DNA from: Arcanobacterium_A hippocoleae
GTDB lineage: Bacteria; Actinomycetota; Actinomycetes; Actinomycetales; Actinomycetaceae
Assembly: GCF_031456295.1 (NCBI RefSeq)
Contig: NZ_JAVDUJ010000001.1
Location: forward strand, 1,798,001-1,862,000
DNA: 64,000 nt
Reading direction: 5' to 3'
In this document: positions 34,600-42,647 of the stretch, one piece after another
Numbering within the stretch: the first letter of the stretch is position 1
How the letters are laid out: every line of letters starts with the position of its first letter
Position numbers and translations under genes: made by a program
Notes under the pieces: generated by a model
What the model was told of the DNA's origin: nothing
Databases searched by the model: none
What the model saw: only the letters and a program-made list of their open reading frames with translations

Positions 34600-36786
34600 T
34601 TAGTCTTTCTTCACCAACGGAGCCAAGAAGACTACGCCATAGGGAGGAAGCTGAATTTGCGCCGAAAATGGACGACCATTCCAGGCAATTTCCTCAGCAG
34701 TTACCTGCCCCAGATTGCCGATACCAGAGCCGCCAAATTCGGTTGCATCGGAGTTGAATACTTCACTCCAGATGCCGCCTTCGGGCAATCCGATGCGATA
34801 GTCATTGTGTGGTACGCCAGAGAAATTGCAAAGGATCGCAATTTGTTCGTTACCATCTTTTGATTTACGCAAATAGGAGAGCACATTGTGGTCACCGTCG
34901 GTGACGTCAATCCATTCAAAGCCGGAATTTGTAAAATCATCTGACCATAATGCTGGATGTGCCAAATAAACTTCATTCAAGGCTTTTACGCAGCTCATTA
35001 CGCCATCATGCTGTGGATTATCGGTGAGCCACCAATCGATTGAACGCGCCTCAGACCATTCGTCAATTTGCCCGAACTCTTGCCCCATGAACAGTAGCTG
35101 TTTGCCCGGATGTGACCATTGATATGCATAGAGTAAACGCAGCCCTGCCAGTTTTTGCCAGTGATCACCGGGCATTTTGTTGTAGAGCGAACCTTTTCCA
35201 TGCACTACTTCATCGTGTGAAAGCGGCAAGAGGAATTGCTCAGAGAAAGCATAAACAAGTGAAAATGTGAGCTCACCATGATGCCAGCGGCGATTGATCG
35301 GTTTCTCCTGCAAATATCGGAGAGTGTCGTTCATCCATCCCATATTCCACTTCAAGCCATAGCCGAGGCCTCCGTTTTCGGTCATGCCAGTCACCCCACC
35401 CCATGAGGTGGATTCTTCGGCGATCATCATGATTCCTGGGAACTTGCGGTATGCGGTAGCGTTTACTTCTTGGATGAAAGAAATTGCTTCGAGATTTTCC
35501 CGTCCGCCATAAATATTGGGTTGCCAACGGCCATGCTCACGTGAATAATCAAGATAAAGCATTGAGGCGACGGCATCTACTCGGATCCCGTCAATATGGA
35601 ATTCAGCAAGCCAGTAAAGTGCATTTGCAACAAGGAAATTGCGGACCTGATTGCGCCCGAAATTAAAGACTAGCGTACCCCAATCAGGATGCTCGCCGCG
35701 GAGTGGATTTGGATCTTCAAATAAGCATGATCCATCAAACTTTGCCAGAGCCCATTCATCCTTCGGGAAGTGCGCTGGTACCCAATCCATAATTACGCCA
35801 ATCCCGGCTTTGTGTAGTTCATCAACGAGATAACGGAATTCGTCAGGGGTGCCAAAGCGGGCTGATGGCGCATAATATGATGTGACCTGATAGCCCCAGG
35901 ACGGACCGAATGGATGCTCGGCAATAGGTAAAAATTCGACGTGTGTAAAACCAAGATATTTTACGTGCCCAATCAGCTGCTCAGCGAGTTCTTTGTAACT
36001 TAAGCCTTTCCGCCAAGACCCAAGATGCACTTCATAAATTGAAATCGGCCCGGCATGTGGGTCAATTTCTTTCCGCTGCTGCATCCACTTTTCATCAGAC
36101 CAGCTGAAGCTGCTTGCGGTGATCACGGAAGCAGTAGAAGGCGGTACTTCCGTGCGCCGTGCCATTGGGTCGGCTTTTTGGTGCCAGGAGCCGTCCTGAT
36201 ATTGAATTTCAAATTTATAGCGATCGCCTTCACCTGCTCCCGGAATAAAAATTTCCCAGATTCCCGTTTCGCCTAGGCAACGCATCGCCGCACCCACACC
36301 ATTCCAGCCGTTGAAATCACCGACTACCCGCACTGCACGGGCAGCTGGCGCCCAAACACTGAAACTCGTGCCGTGTATTTCGCCAAGTGGTGAATCGTAT
36401 GTATGGATTTGCGCTCCGAGCATTTTCCAGAGTTCTTCATGGCGCCCTTCAGCAAATAAATACTTATCAACTTCTCCAATCGTGGGCAGGAAGCGGTACG
36501 GATCGTCGGTAGTATTTTCACAGTCTCCATATTTTGCACGCACGCGGTAATCGGGAATTTCTCGCCCGTTGAGCACTGCAACCCATACTCCGTTGGATTC
36601 GTGCTGTGCGGGAAAATCTCCATTTTCAGTAACGATCTGAACTTCTTTTGCGAATTGCCTGATTACCCGAATCGTGACATTCGTGCCGTCGCTGTGCGCA
36701 CCAAGCACATCATGTGGGGCATAATGGGTGCCGTTGGAGACGGCATCAAGAATTTCTGGAGCAATTGCGATTGCCTTAGGGCTCAT
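34600..36786 (-). CDS. glgB: 1,4-alpha-glucan branching enzyme
   Basis: 728 aa from ATG 36786, chosen because AGAAGG lies six bases before it; ATGs at 36804 and 36816 are in frame. Two N-terminal beta domains (CBM48 type; HGTSFSVWAPAARAVRVVGDFNGW) precede a GH13 barrel. The nucleophile sits in GIRVDAVASMLYLDYSREHG, the acid/base Glu in IMMIAEESTSW, and LSHDEVVHGKGSL holds the third conserved Asp. It makes alpha-1,6 branches in glycogen. Fourth gene of the GlgE-pathway cluster, 269 bp after mak, so it may have its own promoter. Confidence 0.96.
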   Translation of the reverse strand: MSPKAIAIAPEILDAVSNGTHYAPHDVLGAHSDGTNVTIRVIRQFAKEVQIVTENGDFPAQHESNGVWVAVLNGREIPDYRVRAKYGDCENTTDDPYRFLPTIGEVDKYLFAEGRHEELWKMLGAQIHTYDSPLGEIHGTSFSVWAPAARAVRVVGDFNGWNGVGAAMRCLGETGIWEIFIPGAGEGDRYKFEIQYQDGSWHQKADPMARRTEVPPSTASVITASSFSWSDEKWMQQRKEIDPHAGPISIYEVHLGSWRKGLSYKELAEQLIGHVKYLGFTHVEFLPIAEHPFGPSWGYQVTSYYAPSARFGTPDEFRYLVDELHKAGIGVIMDWVPAHFPKDEWALAKFDGSCLFEDPNPLRGEHPDWGTLVFNFGRNQVRNFLVANALYWLAEFHIDGIRVDAVASMLYLDYSREHGRWQPNIYGGRENLEAISFIQEVNATAYRKFPGIMMIAEESTSWGGVTGMTENGGLGYGLKWNMGWMNDTLRYLQEKPINRRWHHGELTFSLVYAFSEQFLLPLSHDEVVHGKGSLYNKMPGDHWQKLAGLRLLYAYQWSHPGKQLLFMGQEFGQIDEWSEARSIDWWLTDNPQHDGVMSCVKALNEVYLAHPALWSDDFTNSGFEWIDVTDGDHNVLSYLRKSKDGNEQIAILCNFSGVPHNDYRIGLPEGGIWSEVFNSDATEFGGSGIGNLGQVTAEEIAWNGRPFSAQIQLPPYGVVFLAPLVKKD

Positions 36787-36851
36787 TGCTGGCCTTCTTT
36801 CCATGCGAGTGCTCATCGTTTCTCATCGATCCAGAATCTTTTCCAGATTGT

Positions 36852-36882
36852 GAAGTATTCGCTGATGCATCAGAGATACTTC
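36852..36882. repeat. Nested palindrome in the mak-glgB gap
   Basis: Outer arms GAAGTAT (36852-36858) and ATACTTC (36876-36882) enclose the perfect 12-bp palindrome CTGATGCATCAG (36862-36873). It lies about 66 bases upstream of the glgB start. It could be an operator for glgB or a terminator/processing hairpin after mak; there is no U tract. Confidence 0.5.
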
Positions 36883-37055
36883 GCAACCGGGTTGAGAAAG
36901 CGAAATAGCGAGTTAAAAATATATCTCTAGCGTACCGCTTTTATTGTCTTAGCTCACATTCTTTCGCAATGTAGAAAATGGAAAAAATATGTACGTGATG
37001 ATTTCATTTCCAAAATCAGACCAGAGGCTGCAGAAAATCTCTCACGAATGCGGAA

Positions 37056-38450
37056 TTAACCAATAATTTGCGCAATTCCCTGGATCGGAATTTGCAGCCA
37101 GCGTGGTCGATAGGTGGCTTCATACACCACTTCGTAAAGTGATTTATCTAAAACCAATGCCGTCAGCAAAGTAGCTTCTGCAGTGGATAATTGGCCGTAG
37201 CCGGCTAGGAACTGCATTGTGGCAGCTTCCGCCCAGGCGTGTGTAGCACTGCTTGGTTTGCCGTTCAACTCCGCTGCGCCAGCAGCATAGGAGAATGACC
37301 GAAGCATCCCAGCTACATCACGCAAAGCCAAGCTCAATTGGGTACGTTCAGGCAAGGGTTTGAGCGGTTCGCCTTCAAAATCAAGGGCAATCCAGCCGCG
37401 ATCGGGCACATCTAAAACTTGCCCCAAATGATAGTCGCCATGAATTCTTTGCGCATCAGGCCAATCAACTGCAATTGCAGCATCAAAAATGGCTGAAATT
37501 TGCTGTTCGTACTGCGCCAGCTTGGGAGCTGCGGCAATCGCGAGTGCAGTTTGTGCAGACCACTTTTCTCGGGTTGCGATCTTTGCTGCTGCATCAATTT
37601 TGGCAGTTGGAAAAATTGACGCCAGGTGATGGTGAATATCAGCGGTAATAGTGCCGAGCGAGAATATCGGATCAAGATTTTCCAGAATCGAGGTGCTCTT
37701 TGCAAGCTCAGCTTGAAATACTTGCCAGGCATCTTTTGCATCGGTGAGAAATTCTTGCGCCACGAGCACATCTGCAGTGAGATTCGCATCGGTGGAAGAG
37801 CGCGCGATCTGCGCGTGACCATACTGTTTTGGAACCACGCCAATACCAGTTTTATCGAGCGCGCCGAGCAACTCAACATCCGGATTAGTGCCTGGCTGCA
37901 CGATCCGGAAGAGTTTCAAAATGATACCGGCGCTATTGGCGCTATCGGGGGTTGTGAATTTATAAATAATCGAAGTATTTGATTGTTCGGAACGCAGTTT
38001 TGCGACACTCGCAAAAGGAGGTAAATCTTTTAGCTCACCACGCAGTGCAGTTCCAGATAAAGACGGCACTGCCAACTGACCGAAGCAGGCTTGTAGCAGC
38101 GCAATTTGCCCATCAGGATGCTCACAGGCGTCAGTAACCATTAGATTTCTGCCGTTAAGATCAAGATATCCCAGCACTGCTTGCGGGTATTGTGCCAAAT
38201 TAGAAAGAAGATTTGGATCAGTTATATTGAGGGTGACTGGTACGAAATAGTCAGTATTCGCACTGCGCACAATCAGCAGTATGGTGCAACTGCTGGCATC
38301 CATCGTCAGCGGATAACTGTGCAGAATGCGGGCTTGGGGATTTTTCCGGTCAGAAATGAACCAGCGTGATTCGCCGATCCAATCATTGATCAAAGCTTCC
38401 AGAGCATCCATATCGCGCACGCTGAGCTGATCCAGATTCATCGATTGCAA
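37056..38450 (-). CDS. mak: Maltokinase (Mak/Pep2)
   Basis: 464 aa. The start is taken as TTG 38450 with AAGGA five bases upstream; ATG 38441 (MNLDQLSVRDM) is the alternative. The N-terminal cap domain includes WIGESRWFISDRK; the kinase core has RIHGDYHLGQVLDV (catalytic Asp) and WIALDFEGEPLKPLPER (metal-binding Asp). It phosphorylates maltose with ATP to maltose-1-phosphate, the GlgE substrate. It is separate from treS here, whereas some actinobacteria carry a treS-mak fusion. Confidence 0.93.
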   Translation of the reverse strand: MQSMNLDQLSVRDMDALEALINDWIGESRWFISDRKNPQARILHSYPLTMDASSCTILLIVRSANTDYFVPVTLNITDPNLLSNLAQYPQAVLGYLDLNGRNLMVTDACEHPDGQIALLQACFGQLAVPSLSGTALRGELKDLPPFASVAKLRSEQSNTSIIYKFTTPDSANSAGIILKLFRIVQPGTNPDVELLGALDKTGIGVVPKQYGHAQIARSSTDANLTADVLVAQEFLTDAKDAWQVFQAELAKSTSILENLDPIFSLGTITADIHHHLASIFPTAKIDAAAKIATREKWSAQTALAIAAAPKLAQYEQQISAIFDAAIAVDWPDAQRIHGDYHLGQVLDVPDRGWIALDFEGEPLKPLPERTQLSLALRDVAGMLRSFSYAAGAAELNGKPSSATHAWAEAATMQFLAGYGQLSTAEATLLTALVLDKSLYEVVYEATYRPRWLQIPIQGIAQIIG

Positions 38451-38531
38451 ATTATTCCTTTCAGCAGCACATAGTGGTATTTTTCGCAAGAAGAACAGTG
38501 CGTGCTATACACTAACGGATTTCACGATCTT

Positions 38532-38577
38532 TCACAGTTTACTGTGACACACTGGATATCGCATGCGATGCGCATGC
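38532..38577. promoter_or_regulatory. Two palindromes upstream of mak
   Basis: TCACAGTTTACTGTGA (38532-38547, arms 7 bp, spacer TT) and GCATGCGATGCGCATGC (38561-38577, arms 7 bp, spacer ATG) lie in the 182-bp gap between treS and mak. Neither has a U tract. They look like protein-binding sites; a role as part of a treS terminator is less likely. Confidence 0.45.
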
Positions 38578-38632
38578 AAAGCAGCTATTTACACTTTCAG
38601 TTCTGCGTTTTTCCCGATATTGAGCAGGGGTT

Positions 38633-40369
38633 TTACAGCGGATCGAGAGCTGTGGAACAATCCACGAGAAGCCAGTAGAACTGCCGCGAACCAAGATTTA
38701 ATGTGATATATCCAGCATCGTTCACTGCGCCAAAGTCTGTGCCTCCAAATGCATCAAAAAGCTGTGCATTTGGAAAATTAGCAAGCTCCACTGTGGTAGT
38801 GCGGGGATTCGCGGCAAGATTCATTACGCAGAGCATCGTCTGCTCAGAGTTTGTGCGAGTAAATGCCAATATCGCTGGATCGGTGGTATCACAAAGCTGA
38901 AAATCTCCATTTCCGAGCACTGGAAATAAACGCCGCAATTGCAGAATACTGCGTGTCCAATGCAGGAGTGAGCCAGGTTGGGCTAATTGTGATTCCACAT
39001 TCACTGCTTGATAGTTATAGACCAATGATTGATTTACTGGCAGATACAGTTTTCCGGGATCAGCAAGGGAGAAACCGCCATTCCGATCGGGACTCCATTG
39101 CATCGGGGTGCGTACTGAATCTCGATCAGAGAGCCAGATATTATCGCCCATTCCGATTTCGTCTCCATAATAAATGCACGGAGAACCAGGAAGCGAAAGC
39201 AAAAGCGCATTTGCAAGCTTGATTTCGGATCGCGAATTTCCCAGTAGCGGTGCAAGTCTGCGCCGAATCCCCACATTTGCTCGCATCCGTGGATCTTCGG
39301 CATACCATGAATACATTTTTTCGCGTTCCTCAGTAGAGACCATTTCCAGAGTCAGCTCGTCATGATTGCGTAAAAACGTACCCCACTGCCCGTCATTGGG
39401 AATTTCTGGTGTGATCGCAAGGATCTCACGGATTGCCCGTGCACTTTGATCACGTAAAGCATAAAAAATCCGTGGCATTACCGGGAAATGGAAACACATA
39501 TGGCATTGCGGCGCATCAGCTGTGCCATAATATTCCACCACCTCTGCAGGCCATTGGTTAGCTTCTGCAAGCAGTATTCGCCCTGGGAATTCAGCATCCA
39601 CCATTGCTCGCAACTCACGAAGAAAAGCGTGGGTCTGCGGTAAATTTTCGCAATTAGTACCTTCTTCTTCATAGAGATACGGGATTGCATCGAGACGGAA
39701 ACCGTCAATGCCAAATTTGCACCAAAAACGTACAATATCAAAAACGGCTTCGCGCACTGCAGGATTTTCATAGTTCAAATCAGGTTGGTGCGAAAAGAAT
39801 CGGTGCCAGAAAAATTGCCGCCGTTGGGCATCGAAAGTCCAATTCGATGCTTCTGTATCAACGAAAATGATTCGTGCATCTGAATATGCATCATCAGTAT
39901 CACGCCAGACATAGAAATCTCCATAGGGGCCATCGGGATCATTTCGCGAAGCCGTAAACCAGGGATGCTGATCTGAAGTATGATTGATCACCAAATCAAT
40001 GATTACCCGGATCCCACGCAGATGCGCTGCCGTCACTAATTCGGAAAAATCAGCAAGCGTGCCATATTTGGGATCGACGGAAGTGTAATCGGAGATATCG
40101 TATCCGCCGTCGCGCATCGGAGAAGGGAAGAACGGGGGAATCCAGATGCAGTCGATCCCCAGCCAATGGAGATAATCGAGACGGTTGATCAAGCCGCGGA
40201 AATCTCCAATGCCTGAGCCGCGTGAATCATCGAAAGCACGCAGCAATACTTCATAAAATACTGCTGTCCGAAACCAATGCGGATCATTTGAAAGCCCGGT
40301 GCCATCACCGGTGAACGGGTAACTCGGGTTCGTTTGGTGAACGGAAAAACCTGGGGCAGATATGGTCAC
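38633..40369 (-). CDS. treS: Trehalose synthase (maltose alpha-D-glucosyltransferase)
   Basis: 578 aa from GTG 40369 with GGAGA six bases upstream; the frame is open to 40411. A GH13 barrel with the TreS-type start HWFRTAVFYEVLLRAFDDS, GFRLDAIPYLYEEEGTNCENL (nucleophile Asp), ILLAEANQWPAEVVEYY (acid/base Glu) and FLRNHDELTLEM (third Asp). It interconverts trehalose and maltose. It is 58 bp after glgE and feeds maltose to Mak. No maltokinase domain is attached; the protein ends after a short C-terminal beta domain. Confidence 0.94.
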   Translation of the reverse strand: MTISAPGFSVHQTNPSYPFTGDGTGLSNDPHWFRTAVFYEVLLRAFDDSRGSGIGDFRGLINRLDYLHWLGIDCIWIPPFFPSPMRDGGYDISDYTSVDPKYGTLADFSELVTAAHLRGIRVIIDLVINHTSDQHPWFTASRNDPDGPYGDFYVWRDTDDAYSDARIIFVDTEASNWTFDAQRRQFFWHRFFSHQPDLNYENPAVREAVFDIVRFWCKFGIDGFRLDAIPYLYEEEGTNCENLPQTHAFLRELRAMVDAEFPGRILLAEANQWPAEVVEYYGTADAPQCHMCFHFPVMPRIFYALRDQSARAIREILAITPEIPNDGQWGTFLRNHDELTLEMVSTEEREKMYSWYAEDPRMRANVGIRRRLAPLLGNSRSEIKLANALLLSLPGSPCIYYGDEIGMGDNIWLSDRDSVRTPMQWSPDRNGGFSLADPGKLYLPVNQSLVYNYQAVNVESQLAQPGSLLHWTRSILQLRRLFPVLGNGDFQLCDTTDPAILAFTRTNSEQTMLCVMNLAANPRTTTVELANFPNAQLFDAFGGTDFGAVNDAGYITLNLGSRQFYWLLVDCSTALDPL

Positions 40370-40427
40370 GCTGGATCTCCTGATTGCTTGCCTTGCATCA
40401 CTAACTTTCAAAAAATATCTGGATACT

Positions 40428-42470
40428 TTAGCTAATTACTTCCACATTCAAAATATGTGCTACTTGCCCGTGTGGATCCAGGCGCACATATGGGCGATCA
40501 TTCCACAAATAACTCTCACCGGAAAGCTCATCAGTAACCTTCAATACTGGTGCTCCATCCCAGCGTGATTGGGTACCAAATGCGCGCAAATCTAATTCGA
40601 GTGTCGCCTCACGAGAAGCATAAGGGTCAAGATTTACTACTACGAGCACCATATCTTGCACCCCATTATTTTCCTCTGGTCTGGCAGTTTTGGAGAAAAC
40701 CAGGATCTTATCGGAGGTTGAACCATGCACGCAGACATTGCGCAGACGTTGGAGCGCAGTATGCCGTTTCCGGATCGCGTTGAGCATTGTGAGCAAAGTT
40801 TCCATGCCATTATATTTTGCGATGGCAAAATCGCGCTGCTTGAATTCGTATTTTTCGTTATCGATTTGCTCTTCAAAACCAGGCCGTGCAATATTCTCAA
40901 TGAGCTCATAGCCCGAATAGATCCCCCACGTGGGAGAGCCGGTTGCAGCAAGGATCGCGCGGATCGCGAAAGCTGGAATTCCGCCGCGCTGCATATATGG
41001 GGTGAGGATATCGTGGGTTGTTGGCCAGAACGCTGGACGCATCTGAGTATCTGTGACGTGCGATAGCTCATGGAGATATTGTGCTAATTCTTCTTTTTCA
41101 TTACGCCACGCGAAATAGCAATAAGACTGATGGAAACCAATTTTTCCAAGAGTTTGCATCATTGGTGGCTGGGTAAATGCTTCTGCAAGGAAAATTGTTT
41201 CCGGGTGGCGGATCCGGAAATATGTCAGTAAACGATGCCAGAAGGTAAGCGGCTTAGTATGCGGATTATCGACGCGGAAAATCGTCACTCCGTGGCGGAT
41301 CCACTTCTCAAGTACCCGCACGATTTCTTGGAAGATGCCCTCTGGATCTTGATCAAAATTGAGCGGGTAAATATCCTGGTACTTTTTCGGAGGGTTTTCT
41401 GCATATGCAATCGTACCGTCAGCACGGGTAGTAAACCATTGCGGATACTTAGTAACCCACGGATGATCTGGTGAACATTGCAAGGCAATATCGAGCGCCA
41501 CTTCAAGTCCGAGTTCTTTTGCACGGGCAACGAAGAAATCGAAATCTTTGAAAGTTCCAAGAGTAGGCTCGATTGCGTCATGACCGCCATCTTTGGAACC
41601 AATCGCATATGGCGAGCCAGGATCTTCCGGCCCCGCGACGAGCGCATTATTCCGGCCTTTGCGGTTCGTTTTACCAATTGGATGGATCGGGGTGAGATAC
41701 ACCACATCAAAACCCATTCCGGCAATGCGGGGAAGATCTTCAGCAGCCGTACGCAAAGTGCCAGAAATCCATTTTTGCGTTTTGGGATCAAATTTTGCGC
41801 CGACGGTGCGGGGGAAAATCTCGTACCAAGATCCGCAAAGCGCGCGAATCCGATCCACATTTATCTGATAGCGTGCAGATTCAGTGATTCCATCGCGTAC
41901 CGGGTACTGTGCGAGAGCTGCAAGTACTTCTGGTGCGGTAGCAGCTGCAAAACGCACCTCTTTTGGTGCGCGGCGCCGGCTGATTTCTTTGATTGCTTCG
42001 CGCATTATCTGACGTTGCACACTGGCACGCGGCATCGCTTTCATGGCACGTTTATAAAGCACTTCGGCTTCAAGGAAGACCAGCTGCACATCAATATTTG
42101 CATCAAGCTTGATTTCAGCCATATGCCGCCATGTAGCGACTGGATCTGACCAGGCGCGCACGAAAAATTCCCAGGTACCAGGAGCTGTAGGCGTGAGCCA
42201 TCCTTCATGACGGCGCAATCCTGGCGCAATGTCACGCATTGGCGAAATCTGCACTTCTTTACCTTTTGGATCAACAAGCACGCACTCGGCAGCAAATAAA
42301 TCATGCCCTTCACGGAAAATCGTGGCACGTACCGGGAATGCTTCATGCACCGTCGCTTTTGCCGGCCATGCACCATTTTCCAGATTCGGTGTGACATCGA
42401 CGATCGGGATCCTGCCGATCGGGCTAAATGGAGCAGTTTGCGGGATCTCAGAGACTGTCTTTGTGCTCAT
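40428..42470 (-). CDS. glgE: Alpha-1,4-glucan:maltose-1-phosphate maltosyltransferase
   Basis: 680 aa. Family-specific blocks: GRIPIVDVTPNLENGAWPAKA at the N-terminus, SWYEIFPRTVGAKF, VVYLTPIHPIGKTNRKGRNN, TIFRVDNPHTKPLTFW (nucleophile Asp) and IFLAEAFTQPPMM (acid/base Glu). It transfers maltosyl units from maltose-1-phosphate to alpha-1,4-glucan, the committed step of the GlgE pathway. Start ATG 42470 follows GAAGGTG. First gene of glgE-treS-mak-glgB, the order known from Streptomyces. GlgE is a known drug target in Mycobacterium tuberculosis. Confidence 0.97.
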   Translation of the reverse strand: MSTKTVSEIPQTAPFSPIGRIPIVDVTPNLENGAWPAKATVHEAFPVRATIFREGHDLFAAECVLVDPKGKEVQISPMRDIAPGLRRHEGWLTPTAPGTWEFFVRAWSDPVATWRHMAEIKLDANIDVQLVFLEAEVLYKRAMKAMPRASVQRQIMREAIKEISRRRAPKEVRFAAATAPEVLAALAQYPVRDGITESARYQINVDRIRALCGSWYEIFPRTVGAKFDPKTQKWISGTLRTAAEDLPRIAGMGFDVVYLTPIHPIGKTNRKGRNNALVAGPEDPGSPYAIGSKDGGHDAIEPTLGTFKDFDFFVARAKELGLEVALDIALQCSPDHPWVTKYPQWFTTRADGTIAYAENPPKKYQDIYPLNFDQDPEGIFQEIVRVLEKWIRHGVTIFRVDNPHTKPLTFWHRLLTYFRIRHPETIFLAEAFTQPPMMQTLGKIGFHQSYCYFAWRNEKEELAQYLHELSHVTDTQMRPAFWPTTHDILTPYMQRGGIPAFAIRAILAATGSPTWGIYSGYELIENIARPGFEEQIDNEKYEFKQRDFAIAKYNGMETLLTMLNAIRKRHTALQRLRNVCVHGSTSDKILVFSKTARPEENNGVQDMVLVVVNLDPYASREATLELDLRAFGTQSRWDGAPVLKVTDELSGESYLWNDRPYVRLDPHGQVAHILNVEVIS

Positions 42471-42578
42471 ATTGCTTGCACCTTCTTCGCAGGAGAGTAC
42501 GCTTTAACGGAAAAATAAACTTCTTAACTCTAGCTTAATCGAAACTGCGCAGGTATAGGCGAGATTTGGGAGAGTAAA

Positions 42579-42626
42579 AGCTTTGGGGGATCTTCTGGCA
42601 AAGCTACCAAAAGATCCCCCAAAGCT
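42579..42626 (-). terminator. Terminator after glgP
   Basis: Perfect 16-bp arms (42579-42594 and 42611-42626), with TGG/CCA continuing the pairing inside. On the minus strand the stem is followed by TTTTAC. It lies 21 bases after the glgP stop and separates glgP from glgE. Confidence 0.88.
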
Positions 42627-42647
42627 AAATCAGCTCGTATTTAACGC

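Noticed and set aside
41478..42149. 223-codon plus-strand ORF inside glgE
   Set aside because: Antisense shadow of a highly conserved gene, with Cys/His/Phe-rich composition and no ribosome-binding site.
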